From the IMG/VR virus record IMGVR_UViG_3300042544_001840, positions 1-33,541 of that record: DNA of 33,541 nucleotides; one strand, given 5' to 3'. Position numbers and translations under genes: made by a program. Origin of the DNA: a virus. The notes beneath the pieces were generated by a model, which did no database searches, was not told where the DNA came from, and worked only from the letters and a program-made list of their open reading frames with translations. Shown in pieces: positions 16,739 to 25,409 of the stretch. Numbering within the stretch: the stretch's first letter is position 1; each line of letters begins with the position of its first letter.

Positions 16739-18574
16739 CTATATCTCAACCCAGTATGACCCATCATATATATATGTTTTAGCTGTTGTTGAGTTTAACC
16801 AAATTCTTCCAAGAATCGGATTTGCTGGCGCAGAAGATGCAACTGCTGCAATTGCTTCTGCAGTACCCGCTCCTCCTATTTCTACCCAGTATACTCCATC
16901 CCAAATAAAAGTACTTCCGTTGTCAGAATCTAGCCAAATATTTCCTAATGTGGGACTTGTTGGGGCTGTTGCAGAAATTGTTACTGAGGCTCCACCGCCG
17001 CTACCACCTGAAGCACTTAAAACTATTCTATTATTGTCATCATCATATGTTGCTGTAACATTTGTATGCTGAGTATGTGTGAATAATGGTGCGACAAAAT
17101 CTTGAATTTGGTCTTGTGTTAATGGGGTTGTAGAAAAACTAAGTTTTTTAGTAACGTTATCAAAAGATGTAGAGATATTTGTATGAGTTCCGCCAGTAAT
17201 CATTGAAGATGCTACGTCTTGAATTGTTGAATCTATATCTAATTGAGTATCTGGAACTTTTCCAGATAAATTCAATGAAGCTACTCCACCAGATGTAGCT
17301 TTTTCTGTTACTGGAATATATCCAGCCTCAATGTCGTCTCCAAGGCTTGATATTGCTGTGTCTGTGTAATCTTCTGCGTTACTTTGTGCAGTCGCTGCTG
17401 CACCTGCTGGGTCGTAGTTAACGGCAAGACCGTCTGAATAATCATTAGCATCTTGAATTGCATTTGTAATATCTACGGTTGTTGCAAAATCTGCATCTAG
17501 AAGGGCTGCATTAAAGTCAGACAGGTTACCAATAAGAGTATTGTTTGAAGTTCCTATCGCAACTCTTGTTCCTCCACCAATAATTGCTAATCCAGAGGTA
17601 TATCCAGTTCCAGGGGCAGACTGTGTTATTACTCCTTCTGAACTAATATTTATTCTTCCGCCTTTATCAAGCCCGCCTTGTATTACTGGAATATCTGACT
17701 GACCATAAAAACCTGTTATATCGTCATATCCAACTACGGAAGTAAGACCGCTCTGAATAGATATTGTTTTATTGGTAAGAGTATCTGTACTAGATGCTGT
17801 TATTTTTGTTGCTAATGCATTATTTATTGTTGTTACAAAATTTTCATCATCGCCAATTGCTGCTGCTAATTCATTTAATGTATCTAAAAGAGCTGGGGCT
17901 CCTTCTATAATGTTGTCAATTGCTGTTCCAACATATGACTCTGTCGCATATCCAGAAAGATCTGCTGACTTTAAATATCCATATCCACCAACTGTTGTAT
18001 CAAGTGTCGATGTGGGAGTATAGTCATTAAGCGCTGTATCTGTATAAGTGTTTGCATTTGTTTCTGCTGTAGCAGCAGAACCTGCTGGGTCGTAGTTGAC
18101 GGCAAGGCCGTCTGCGTAATCTTCAGCGTTTGATTGTGCTGTAGCAGCAGAACCTGCTGGGTCGTATGCAGTTGATGTTGCATCTAGGGCACGTTGATTT
18201 GTAAAATAAAGATTAGTTGTGCCTTCGTCAAGGTCGTCTGTTGTAGAATCTGCGACTCCGCTTTCTGAAGTTAAAATTAATTTATTTGCTGTATCATCAT
18301 AAGTTACAGTTATGTTTGTATGGTCTTGATGATCTAATATCTCTGCCGCAATATCTTTTATTTCGTTTGGATCGACTGAGGAGTTTTCTAAAGCGGATAC
18401 CCTATAATCTAAAGAAACGGGATCCGTAGAGCCATCTTTACCGACCTTGGCCTCTAAAGCCTCAATAGCGTCATTGGCATTAGAGTGTTGTTCTGAATGT
18501 GAGACAACGGCAACGGAATCCGTGGATAGCGGATTTATAAAGGAATCTAATTCCTCTGGAAAGTTTGTTGCCAT
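16739..18574 (-). CDS. Modular tail fibre, 611 residues
   Basis: The N-terminus (FPEELDSFINPLSTDSVAVV, then HSNANDAIEALEAKVGKDGS) is a typical virion-attachment segment of long phage fibres. It is followed by several copies of an H(T/S)NI...YDD..NKL.L module, Ala-rich repeats (DPAGSAATAQSNAEDYADGL, three copies), STDTLTNKTI, and a glycine-rich hinge. The protein ends in two copies of a P.LG.IWL......TYIYDGSYWVEI cap. It should form an elongated trimer. A -10 box at 18595-18600 and an AGAGG ribosome site precede it. Confidence 0.85.
   Translation of the reverse strand: MATNFPEELDSFINPLSTDSVAVVSHSEQHSNANDAIEALEAKVGKDGSTDPVSLDYRVSALENSSVDPNEIKDIAAEILDHQDHTNITVTYDDTANKLILTSESGVADSTTDDLDEGTTNLYFTNQRALDATSTAYDPAGSAATAQSNAEDYADGLAVNYDPAGSAATAETNANTYTDTALNDYTPTSTLDTTVGGYGYLKSADLSGYATESYVGTAIDNIIEGAPALLDTLNELAAAIGDDENFVTTINNALATKITASSTDTLTNKTISIQSGLTSVVGYDDITGFYGQSDIPVIQGGLDKGGRINISSEGVITQSAPGTGYTSGLAIIGGGTRVAIGTSNNTLIGNLSDFNAALLDADFATTVDITNAIQDANDYSDGLAVNYDPAGAAATAQSNAEDYTDTAISSLGDDIEAGYIPVTEKATSGGVASLNLSGKVPDTQLDIDSTIQDVASSMITGGTHTNISTSFDNVTKKLSFSTTPLTQDQIQDFVAPLFTHTQHTNVTATYDDDNNRIVLSASGGSGGGASVTISATAPTSPTLGNIWLDSDNGSTFIWDGVYWVEIGGAGTAEAIAAVASSAPANPILGRIWLNSTTAKTYIYDGSYWVEI
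18065..18166 (-). repeat. 30-bp direct repeat in the 611-residue fibre gene
   Basis: Positions 18065-18094 and 18137-18166 are identical over 30 bp and encode the YDPAGSAATA repeat. A third diverged copy lies near 17390-17420. Such repeats allow in-frame expansion or loss. Confidence 0.75.
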
Positions 18575-18594
18575 TTACGAATACCTCTTTCCTT

Positions 18595-18600
18595 ATTATA
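18595..18600 (-). promoter_or_regulatory. -10 box before the 611-residue fibre
   Basis: A perfect TATAAT on the minus strand, followed by a leader of about 20 nt with AGAGGT before the ATG at 18574. The -35 is poor. Confidence 0.4.
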
Positions 18601-18623
18601 CCTTAATATCGTCTATTAAAGGA

Positions 18624-18977
18624 CTAGTCTTGGTTGAACAAATGCTCGTCGTATATGGTTGCCTCTGCAATTGTAGCTGGTGGCTGATATTGACCATCTT
18701 CGTTTTTAGTCCACATTGCCTTTACTTCAGGTCCAACAATATCTCCAGTAACATCTGAAGCAAAAACTGTTGAATTAACTCTAAGTACTTTATTTCCTAG
18801 AATTTCTTCGACAAAGTGAATTAGCTCTGCCTCTTCCCATTGACCGTCTACATATTTTTTTGCCATAATTGTATTTGGGTCAACTGAGTCTTCTATAGGA
18901 ATAGAATTTGCAACAAAATTTGATGAATTAACATAAGCAAAAGCTACCCCATCTTTTAATTGTATCCAATTAGTCAT
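18624..18977 (-). CDS. Unrecognised 117-residue tail-region protein
   Basis: The protein starts MTNWIQLKDGVAFAYVNSSN and has mixed alpha/beta character with an acidic central helix (WEEAELIHFVEEILGNK). No signal, membrane span or known motif is seen. It has a strong ribosome site (GAGGAG 6 nt before ATG). It lies between the four tandem paralogues and the 611-residue fibre, so a tail-fibre assembly or adaptor role is plausible but unsupported by homology that I can see. Confidence 0.7.
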   Translation of the reverse strand: MTNWIQLKDGVAFAYVNSSNFVANSIPIEDSVDPNTIMAKKYVDGQWEEAELIHFVEEILGNKVLRVNSTVFASDVTGDIVGPEVKAMWTKNEDGQYQPPATIAEATIYDEHLFNQD

Positions 18978-18990
18978 ATATATTCTCCTC

Positions 18991-19368
18991 TTAGTAGTAT
19001 TCTACTATTTCCCACCGACAAGAACCAGTAGTGGTAAGTGTGGTTGAATTTGTTAAGTGTGCACCATATTCCGCAGAATATAATGATGTTGATCCTCCAG
19101 ATAAACTTCTTGACCCGCTATATGTTGGCCAGGATCCTCCGCTATTAGATCCATTTCCTTGTGAAGCACAAGATCCTCCATTAGGAGTAAGAGTTCCAGA
19201 TTCAGAGCTATTAATTGCTACTGTTCCAGCAGAACCAGTTGAAAATGAAATTACAAAAGACTTAGATGTATCTACTGCAGATATTGTTACGTTACCAGCA
19301 GATGCAGTTGAACCCCTTTGAATAGATTTAACTCCTTGTAAAGTTTCAGGATATTGTTTAATAGACAT
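18991..19368 (-). CDS. Tandem fibre-tip paralogue 4 of 4
   Basis: This 125-residue product is the last of four adjacent related genes. It has the shared core VKSIQRGSTASAGNVTIS, SKSFVISFSTGSAG, a variable Gly/Ser/Asn loop, SWPTYSGSRSLSGGSTSLYS, then LTNSTTLTTTGSCRWEIVEY at the end. The QRG...SKSF...STT...WEVVEY pattern is familiar from small phage tail proteins. I start it at the ATG at 19368, which overlaps the previous stop as TAATG and aligns with the starts of the other copies, instead of an earlier ATG inside the upstream gene. Confidence 0.8.
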   Translation of the reverse strand: MSIKQYPETLQGVKSIQRGSTASAGNVTISAVDTSKSFVISFSTGSAGTVAINSSESGTLTPNGGSCASQGNGSNSGGSWPTYSGSRSLSGGSTSLYSAEYGAHLTNSTTLTTTGSCRWEIVEYY

Positions 19369-19754
19369 TACGAGTATTCCACCACTTCCCATCTACATGC
19401 TCCAGTTGTAGTTATTGTAGTTGAATTAACTATATATGCGCCATATTCTGAAACTGTAATTGATGTTCCTCCAGCTCCATTTGATCTTGTTCCAGCATAA
19501 TTTGGAAAACTTCCACCACCTGAAGATGCATTACCTCCGCCAGTTCCACCAAAATTATAAAATCCAGTGGGGCTTAGTGTTCCTGATTCAGAACCAGAAA
19601 CTCCTACGCTTCCTGCTGAACCAGTAGAATAAGATCTAATAAAAGATTTAGATGTATTTATAGAAGATATAGTTATATTACCAGCAGATGCTGTTGACCC
19701 TCTTTGAATAGATTTAATTGGTGACAATGTTTGTGGGAATATTGTAGATGCCAT
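19368..19754 (-). CDS. Tandem fibre-tip paralogue 3 of 4
   Basis: The 128-residue protein follows the paralogue pattern closely: SPIKSIQRGSTASAGNITIS, NTSKSFIRSYSTGSAGSVG, a variable glycine-rich middle (FYNFGGTGGGNASSGGG), SFPNYAGTRSNGAGGTSI, then VNSTTITTTGACRWEVVEYS. The ends are conserved and the middle loop differs from its neighbours, as expected if the loops face outward and are under diversifying selection. Both ends overlap the neighbouring genes by TAATG. Confidence 0.82.
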   Translation of the reverse strand: MASTIFPQTLSPIKSIQRGSTASAGNITISSINTSKSFIRSYSTGSAGSVGVSGSESGTLSPTGFYNFGGTGGGNASSGGGSFPNYAGTRSNGAGGTSITVSEYGAYIVNSTTITTTGACRWEVVEYS

Positions 19755-20137
19755 TAGTTATACTCAACAACCTCCCACCTGCATGCTCCGTCAACAACTA
19801 AAGTTGTTGAGTTTGATAAGTATGCACCGTATCTTGCGGAAGTTAATGATGTTCCTCCAGCAGACAAAGATCGTGTTCCAGAATAAGTAGGTGCTGATCC
19901 TCCACCTGAAATAAATCCTCCGCCGCCTGGCCCAAATATATTACCTCCAGATGGGCTATATGTTCCAGATGTTGATCCAGTTCCAGCAACTGTTCCTGTA
20001 GATCCTGTAGAAAAAGATCTAACAAAAGATTTAGAAGTGTTTACGGAAGAAATTGTTACGTTTCCAGATGATGATGCAGAGCCTCTTTGAAGTGACTTAA
20101 TTGGCGAAGAGGCAGCTGGATATATTTTAGATCCCAT
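19754..20137 (-). CDS. Tandem fibre-tip paralogue 2 of 4
   Basis: The 127-residue product begins MGSKIYPAASSPIKSLQRGS at the TAATG overlap with the upstream paralogue. An earlier ATG at 20167 would run back into that gene and is not used by the other copies. The core is SASSGNVTIS, NTSKSFVRSFSTGSTG, then a loop rich in Gly/Pro (NIFGPGGGGFISGGG), TYSGTRSLSAGGTSL and SNSTTLVVDGACRWEVVEYN. A small beta domain on the virion surface is likely. Confidence 0.82.
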   Translation of the reverse strand: MGSKIYPAASSPIKSLQRGSASSSGNVTISSVNTSKSFVRSFSTGSTGTVAGTGSTSGTYSPSGGNIFGPGGGGFISGGGSAPTYSGTRSLSAGGTSLTSARYGAYLSNSTTLVVDGACRWEVVEYN

Positions 20138-20517
20138 TATGCATACTCCACTACTTCCCAACGACATGCACCTGTTGTTGTAATTGTTGTTGAGTTTGCT
20201 ATATAGGCACCAAATGATGCTGATGTTAAAGATGTTGATCCACCACTATATGATCTTGTACCTACATAGTTTGGAAAGCTTCCACCAGCTGGGTTAAAGC
20301 TTGGAGATGAAACTGAAACGTTTCCTCCAGAAGGAGTTAATGTACCAGATGTTGAGCTGTTTGTTCCAACGCTTCCTGATGATGATGTAGAAAATGAATT
20401 TATAAAAGATTTTGCAGTATTAACTTGTGATATTGTTACGTTTCCAGCAGAAGCAGTAGAGCCCCTTTGAACTGACTTTATGATTGAAGAAGTTGCTGGA
20501 AATGTACTATATGCCAT
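20137..20517 (-). CDS. Tandem fibre-tip paralogue 1 of 4
   Basis: The 126-residue protein is the first of the four copies in transcription order. It shows IIKSVQRGSTASAGNVTIS, NTAKSFINSFSTSSSGSVG, a loop GGNVSVSSPSFNPAGGS, FPNYVGTRSYSGGSTSLTSA, and ANSTTITTTGACRWEVVEYA. It begins one nucleotide after the stop of the 109-residue gene. The four genes together would give a set of related surface domains at equal or graded expression through coupled translation. Confidence 0.82.
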   Translation of the reverse strand: MAYSTFPATSSIIKSVQRGSTASAGNVTISQVNTAKSFINSFSTSSSGSVGTNSSTSGTLTPSGGNVSVSSPSFNPAGGSFPNYVGTRSYSGGSTSLTSASFGAYIANSTTITTTGACRWEVVEYA

Positions 20518-20518
20518 G

Positions 20519-20848
20519 TTATGATATTTCGACTCCGCTTAAATGTGCTGTTAGTGCAGAGTTGGCAGATGCCCATCCTATTACTGTTTGAGTTCCAGAC
20601 CCACCAAGTACCTGCTTAAGGTCAAATGATGCAATGCTGTTTGCTGGAACTGATACTGATGTAGCAAATGCTACCTGTGTTCCAGATGCGTCTGGTAATG
20701 TTAAATTAAATGATGCTGCAGAACCAGAAATATTACTTATAATAATATTTGTAAGTACTGTTGTTGTTGAAGCAGGAACGGTATACAAAACAGTTGTGTT
20801 TGTAGTATTTAACGTTGTTCTTGCTAGTAGTTTTGATATTGTTGCCAT
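20519..20848 (-). CDS. Small beta-sandwich virion protein
   Basis: The 109-residue product is all beta in pattern: TTVLYTVPASTTTVLTNIII, SNISGSAASFNLTLPDASG, SVPANSIASFDLKQVLGGSG, TVIGWASANSALTAHLSGVE. This sequence type is common in large phages as a small structural or decoration protein beside tail-fibre genes; its place in the particle is not known to me. A ribosome site TAGGAG stands before the ATG. It leads directly into the four paralogues. Confidence 0.75.
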   Translation of the reverse strand: MATISKLLARTTLNTTNTTVLYTVPASTTTVLTNIIISNISGSAASFNLTLPDASGTQVAFATSVSVPANSIASFDLKQVLGGSGTQTVIGWASANSALTAHLSGVEIS

Positions 20849-20892
20849 TTTTTCTCCTATTATTTCGAGTTATGGTATATGTTATACCTAGA

Positions 20893-22896
20893 TTACCATG
20901 CTTCCATGATATTCATAATATCTGATCCTTCACTTCCTCCTGCTGGCCCTGCTGGCCCTGATGGACCTGATGGGCCTGATGGTCCGAGATCGGAAACTGT
21001 TATAGAACCAGCCATTGATGAGTGGAATTGACATGCATAATAAAGTTGTGGTGCATCATAAGGAACTTCAAATATAATTGTTCCGTTATCTGTTCCGCCA
21101 TTTGTAACGCCAGTGCTGTAAATATTTCCTGAACTATAAGCGCCTGAAACTGTTTGTATCCAAAATGGGTGGCCAGAAGCATTTACGTTAATTATATATC
21201 TGTGTCCACGAATAAAAGAAAGAGTTGGATTATTAGATCCATTTATTACATAAGCTCCGCTGCCAGAGTTTGTTACGGTAAGAGTTATTCCTCCAGGTAG
21301 TCCAGTTGGACCTGTTGGTCCTGTTGGGCCTATGTCACCTTGTGGACCTGTTGGTCCTGTCGGACCTGCGTCACCTTGTGGACCTGTTGGTCCTGTTGGA
21401 CCTATGTCACCTTGTGGACCTGTTGGTCCTGTTGGACCAGGAACTGTGCTATCTGCACCTGTTGGTCCTGTCGGACCTGCGTCACCTTGTGGACCTGTTG
21501 GTCCTGTCGGACCTGCGTCACCTTGTGGACCTGATGGTCCTGATGGACCTGATGGGCCTGCAACTGTGCTATCTGCACCTGATGGGCCTGTAGGGCCTGT
21601 TGGTCCTTTAGGTATCCATATTTCCCATTGTCCATTACTTACATAATCAATTGGATCGCCCAGTTGTCCACTAGCTTTAGCAAGATACAGTTGTCCGTCT
21701 GAACCTCTTACTACTGCAATATCTGGTACGTAACCAGATAATGGATTATAATTCCCTAAATAATAAATTCCAAATGCGTCACCAGCTGCTCCCGTTGGAC
21801 CAATATCGCCTTGTGGCCCTGTTGGTCCTGTTGGACCTATAAGACTACTTGTGTCAATTTGTTCTAATGGAATTTTGCCACTAAGATCTAAAGATGCTAC
21901 TCCTCCAGCAGTTCCTTTTTCTGTAATAGGAATATATCCAGAATCTATAGTGTCTCCAAGAGTTGAAATTGCAGTGTCCGTATAATCATTTGCATCTGAA
22001 ATATCTCCCATAGTTGCAATTTGATTTGATGCAACAGAGGCATCATTTAAAAATTCTCCATTGTCTCCAGCGATAACTATTTTTTCAGAGCTTACTAACA
22101 AGAGGTCGCTTTCTGTAGATGAATTATTGTGAAGTCCATTTACGGCAACTGAACCCATTGCTGGACCAGACAGAACACCATCTGCTCCAAACTGCCAATA
22201 ATTTTCCCATTCTTCTTCATGGCTAAATATATGTGGTTCTCCTGCAACAAATGAAGCTGGTGCTCCATTTAGGTTTGCTGTGATAGTCTGTAGACCAGCA
22301 CTTGGTGAGTCCTGTGTAATTGAATCAACAGTTACTATATCTCCGCCTACATAAAATAATGTATCCCCTATATAAATATTTGCTGTATTACTTGTTACAA
22401 AAGAAGTGTTACTTATTGTATTTTGATTTGTATATGTGTTAATAACTGTATTTGGTCTTGTGCTAACACTTACAGTTCTTCCGCCATCTGAGACACGAAC
22501 ATTGTTTCTTTCTCCGCCAAGAAATAGGTCTGCAGTAGAAGCATCTTGTTCCCCACCTGCACGAATATGAATATGGTTAGGTGCAGTTGGATCAATTATT
22601 AAATATTGATCTGAAGTAATGTCTCCATCTGGAACAAGCTCGATAGTTCCTAGATTGCTACCATCACCAGATGCTGTGCCCGCACCAATGATTTGAATTC
22701 CATCAAATGTTATGTCTCCAGTGTCTCCGCCACCATCAGATGTAAGAAAGGGGAGATTTTGCCAAAGACTGGTACCATTTCCTGCTTTTAATTTATTAAG
22801 AGTTGTGTCTAATCCAAGTTCTCCAATTTGAAGTGGAGTTGTAGAGCTATTCCACTGTTCTGTGGTTCCTCTTTTTGTTTTTATTACTACGCTCAT
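20893..22896 (-). CDS. Collagen-like fibre with cupredoxin-like C-terminal domain
   Basis: The 667-residue protein has a fibre N-terminus ([32 protein letters not shown]), a beta-rich shaft to about 320, a short collagen block near 355, and a long [11 protein letters not shown] stalk at about 435-533. A domain at 535-637 follows, then a last Gly-X-Y stretch and the tail [10 protein letters not shown]. The 535-637 domain ends in [17 protein letters not shown] and contains GHPFWIQT. His576, Cys622, His625 and Met628 are placed like type-1 copper ligands, so a cupredoxin fold is likely; metal binding is inferred. The ATG overlaps the TGA of the upstream gene, with a perfect GGAGG inside its last codons. 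Confidence 0.87.
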   Translation of the reverse strand: MSVVIKTKRGTTEQWNSSTTPLQIGELGLDTTLNKLKAGNGTSLWQNLPFLTSDGGGDTGDITFDGIQIIGAGTASGDGSNLGTIELVPDGDITSDQYLIIDPTAPNHIHIRAGGEQDASTADLFLGGERNNVRVSDGGRTVSVSTRPNTVINTYTNQNTISNTSFVTSNTANIYIGDTLFYVGGDIVTVDSITQDSPSAGLQTITANLNGAPASFVAGEPHIFSHEEEWENYWQFGADGVLSGPAMGSVAVNGLHNNSSTESDLLLVSSEKIVIAGDNGEFLNDASVASNQIATMGDISDANDYTDTAISTLGDTIDSGYIPITEKGTAGGVASLDLSGKIPLEQIDTSSLIGPTGPTGPQGDIGPTGAAGDAFGIYYLGNYNPLSGYVPDIAVVRGSDGQLYLAKASGQLGDPIDYVSNGQWEIWIPKGPTGPTGPSGADSTVAGPSGPSGPSGPQGDAGPTGPTGPQGDAGPTGPTGADSTVPGPTGPTGPQGDIGPTGPTGPQGDAGPTGPTGPQGDIGPTGPTGPTGLPGGITLTVTNSGSGAYVINGSNNPTLSFIRGHRYIINVNASGHPFWIQTVSGAYSSGNIYSTGVTNGGTDNGTIIFEVPYDAPQLYYACQFHSSMAGSITVSDLGPSGPSGPSGPAGPAGGSEGSDIMNIMEAW
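21306..21570 (-). repeat. 36-bp tandem repeats encoding the collagen stalk
   Basis: The plus strand repeats blocks of the form ggacctgttggtcctgt...gtcaccttgt, each encoding [12 protein letters not shown] or its A variant, in about six copies broken once by an ADSTVP insert. The copies are nearly identical, so slippage or recombination is expected. Confidence 0.8.
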
Positions 22897-23144
22897 GGAG
22901 TACCTCCATCAATAACACCAGAAGCTGGAACCTCAATAGACTCCACAGAAAATATTGCACCATCATATGTGTGTATATGTTCAAGTATTCCTGTTATTGC
23001 TCCACCGACTGGATTCCATACTGAACCGTCAAAATATCTAAGCTCTTCTTCAGAATTGTTATAATAAATATCGCCAATTCGTCCAGTGATTGGATCTGAG
23101 TCAAGTACTACTGCATGTAGAGGGACTAATCTTTTTACAGACAT
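22893..23144 (-). CDS. Small tail-fibre adaptor-like protein
   Basis: The 83-residue product carries the fibre motif [20 protein letters not shown] with SVWNPVGG, which also occurs in the N-termini of the 469-residue fibre (GQIYYNNAENVMYYYNG) and the 145-residue protein (GDFYYDKLTTRFYGP). It probably docks on the same virion site. It has an AAGGGAG ribosome site, and its stop overlaps the start of the cupredoxin-bearing fibre (ATGA), so the pair should be co-translated. Confidence 0.75.
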   Translation of the reverse strand: MSVKRLVPLHAVVLDSDPITGRIGDIYYNNSEEELRYFDGSVWNPVGGAITGILEHIHTYDGAIFSVESIEVPASGVIDGGTP

Positions 23145-23156
23145 TTACTGCTCCCT

Positions 23157-24566
23157 TTATCCTACTATTACTACCGTGTATGCTCCAGAAGCAGGTGCGA
23201 CTGTAAATCCTAAAGTTACAATCTCTGTGGATGTTCTAACAACATCGCACTCTACTGTATCAAAGGTGGCTGAATCGTATACTTGAACAGTAACATCCCT
23301 GGCACCTAAATTATGTGTAACTGGGATTTGTGTTAAAACTGCGTTTCCAACAGTTGTTGAGAATTTTCTTGTTATTGCATGGTAGTTTGTACCATTATTT
23401 GTAAGTGTCCAGCGATCATCTGATTCGTTCCAAAGAACTTCAACATCTGCGCCTTCGCCACGCTCTACACGGATACCAGCATCTGCTGTTGGTGTTCCAG
23501 TAAAGTCTGTATTAAGATTAATCTTATTATCAACAATATTTACCTGAGTGGTATTTACTGAGTTAATTGTTCCAGTTACATTAAGGTTTCCGCCAACATT
23601 TAAATTATTTGCAATTGTTACATCATCTGGAAGGCCAATTGTTACTGAAGTACCTTCTCCAGAAGTTGGGCTAACTGTCACTTCGTTATCTGTTCCAGTA
23701 ATATTAGCTACATAATCACCTGTAGTTTGTGTTCCAAGGTTTACATTCTTGATAGATACTGCACCAGATGTTACGGTAAAGTCTTCAGTTTCAAAAGATG
23801 CAATACCTTTATTGGTAGTTGTTGCATCTTCTCCAGATACTGTAATTGATGTTCCAGTGTGTGTTACATCAAGTCCTTCTCCGCCAAGAATTGATAGGCC
23901 GTGTCCTGATGGTGTAAGTGCTCCAGAGTCAGTCGTAATTGTTTTAACAACTGTATCTTCTAAGTCTACGTGTCCATCTGTTGTGTCAAAGTCATCTGAG
24001 TTAAATGAGGCAATACCTTTATTAGATGTAGATGCATTTTCTCCAGAAATTGTTAGTGTGTCTCCAGTAAAAGATGTATCTATTCCTTCTCCGCCATTAA
24101 TAATTAGCGTGTCAGTTAAAAGATCAATTGTAGCCTGAGTTGCATCTGCATTTATGTTTAATTGAGTTGCTACGCTTACTGTTCCTGCTGCAGTTAAACG
24201 ACCTTGAGCATCAACTGTAAATGTTGGAATTTCAGTTGTAGAACCATATGAACCAGCTGTTACCGCTGTGTCGTCTAAATCAATAGTTGTGGTTCCTGTA
24301 GAATCAGTATATGTTGCAGTTAATCCTGTTCCACCTAATACCGATGAACCAATTATGTCTTGAATAACCTCTTCAGATCCATTCATTGGCACCCATGGAC
24401 CGTTTGGTGAAGCTAGTCCATTGTAATAGTACATTACATTTTCTGCGTTGTTATAATAAATCTGTCCAGTTACAGGGGCTGATGGGGCTGAGCTTAATCC
24501 CTGAATTCTGGCGTTCTGAAGTTCATTCTTATTAAGATTGATATCAGTTACAAATAATCTTGCCAT
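23157..24566 (-). CDS. Tail fibre, 469 residues
   Basis: The protein starts with the attachment-type segment ARLFVTDINLNKNELQNARI and the GQIYYNN module. It then has a long beta-helix-like shaft with at least two copies of a block of about 55 residues: GGEGIDTSFTGDTLTISGE, NKGIASFNSDDFDTTDGHVD and GGEGLDVTHTGTSITVSGED, NKGIASFETEDFTVTSGAV. This is followed by VGGNLNVTGTINSVNTTQVN, a common T4-like fibre motif, and a C-terminal domain (TRKFSTTVGNAVLTQIPVTH, then ASGAYTVVIVG). A ribosome site AAGGAG lies 8 nt before ATG. Confidence 0.85.
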   Translation of the reverse strand: MARLFVTDINLNKNELQNARIQGLSSAPSAPVTGQIYYNNAENVMYYYNGLASPNGPWVPMNGSEEVIQDIIGSSVLGGTGLTATYTDSTGTTTIDLDDTAVTAGSYGSTTEIPTFTVDAQGRLTAAGTVSVATQLNINADATQATIDLLTDTLIINGGEGIDTSFTGDTLTISGENASTSNKGIASFNSDDFDTTDGHVDLEDTVVKTITTDSGALTPSGHGLSILGGEGLDVTHTGTSITVSGEDATTTNKGIASFETEDFTVTSGAVSIKNVNLGTQTTGDYVANITGTDNEVTVSPTSGEGTSVTIGLPDDVTIANNLNVGGNLNVTGTINSVNTTQVNIVDNKINLNTDFTGTPTADAGIRVERGEGADVEVLWNESDDRWTLTNNGTNYHAITRKFSTTVGNAVLTQIPVTHNLGARDVTVQVYDSATFDTVECDVVRTSTEIVTLGFTVAPASGAYTVVIVG

Positions 24567-24580
24567 TTTCTATTTCTCCT

Positions 24581-25018
24581 TTAAGATAGGTAAGCTATCC
24601 CACCGAATGGTTGAGCCATTGTCAGTGTAATTTTGTTAATACTATTATAATCTATTCCTGTTTCTAATATGTCGCCAGCGCTATTTTTTACAGTCACATT
24701 TGGGTTATATCCCATATTATGGGTTATTTCAAGTGCCCAGTATGTTTGCTCATCTGTAACCTGACCAATTGAAAATGGATAGGTTAATGTGCTTGTGCTT
24801 AATAAATAGTTGGTGGCTCCAGCCCATGATGTTTCTTGTGGTTTTGGACCATAAAATCTTGTTGTAAGTTTATCGTAATAAAAATCTCCCTCAGTGCCAA
24901 GGTTGTCTGCTGGGACACCGTTTCCATTGAGGATAGATTTACCTCTAGGACCTTGGGTTCCTGGGGAACCAATTACTACCTTATTTATATTTTCGGTTAC
25001 AATTACTGTTTCTGACAT
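24581..25018 (-). CDS. Short tail-fibre protein
   Basis: The 145-residue product has a brief collagen-like start (GSPGTQGPRGKS), the fibre module LGTEGDFYYDKLTTRFYGPK, and a C-terminal domain of about 60 residues (WALEITHNMGYNPNVTVKNS, INKITLTMAQPFGGIAYLS). The last part resembles the C-terminal region of the 469-residue fibre (PVTHNLGARDVTVQVYDS, FTVAPASGAYTVVIVG), so the two may share a tip fold. The ATG overlaps the upstream stop as TAATG. Confidence 0.78.
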   Translation of the reverse strand: MSETVIVTENINKVVIGSPGTQGPRGKSILNGNGVPADNLGTEGDFYYDKLTTRFYGPKPQETSWAGATNYLLSTSTLTYPFSIGQVTDEQTYWALEITHNMGYNPNVTVKNSAGDILETGIDYNSINKITLTMAQPFGGIAYLS

Positions 25019-25365
25019 TATATTGTTACCGATCTACTTAATGTTAAAAATCCTTCAATAAGTTTTGTCTTATTTAAATTAGAATCTGTAATCATTAAGT
25101 CATATGAAGATTTTGGATAAAACAACTTGTTTGTTTGGGTTGGGGTCATTTTGCATGTTAATTTACCATTGGGGGCATCTATTATAATTCCACCATTTGG
25201 TGACGTTAAGCTAAATGCAAGTTTTGATCCACCCTTAGTGTCTCTAACCTGTAGTTTTGCTGTTGCGCCATCTAGATCAATGGGATTACCCTCACTGTCC
25301 TTATATTCTACAATAAAAGAGAAAGTGGTATTTTGATCTACTTCAAAATTTTTCTGTCCTGCCAT
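25018..25365 (-). CDS. Baseplate-upper-like beta-sandwich protein
   Basis: The 115-residue protein has the pattern FEVDQNTTFSFIVEYKDSEG, PIDLDGATAKLQVRDTKGGS, FSLTSPNGGIIIDAPNGKLT and LFYPKSSYDLMITDSNLN. This is common in phages as a small Ig-like/BppU-N-like domain near the baseplate. I start it at the ATG at 25365 because AGGAG lies 9 nt upstream; a TTG two codons earlier is only 3 nt from that site. An inverted repeat overlaps its promoter and ribosome site. Confidence 0.78.
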   Translation of the reverse strand: MAGQKNFEVDQNTTFSFIVEYKDSEGNPIDLDGATAKLQVRDTKGGSKLAFSLTSPNGGIIIDAPNGKLTCKMTPTQTNKLFYPKSSYDLMITDSNLNKTKLIEGFLTLSRSVTI

Positions 25366-25377
25366 TTGCAAAATCTC

Positions 25378-25409
25378 CTAAAATAGGAAAACTCCTATGC
25401 CTATTTTAG
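25378..25409. repeat. 10-bp inverted repeat over promoter and ribosome site
   Basis: CTAAAATAGG (25378-25387) and CCTATTTTAG (25400-25409) are perfect complements around a 12-nt loop. On the minus strand the first arm contains the -10 box and the second runs into the AGGAG of the 115-residue gene. It could be an operator or an mRNA stem that partly hides the ribosome site. Confidence 0.6.

Noticed and set aside
21306-21570. CRISPR-like regularly spaced repeats
   Set aside because: The repeats are in-frame Gly-X-Y codons without unique spacers, and the unit continues across the whole coding stalk.
21306-21646. Long open frames on the plus strand rich in Cys, Trp, Pro and Leu
   Set aside because: They are mirror images of the collagen triplet repeats of the real minus-strand gene; repeated GGNCCN codons keep all frames open. 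They have no ribosome sites.
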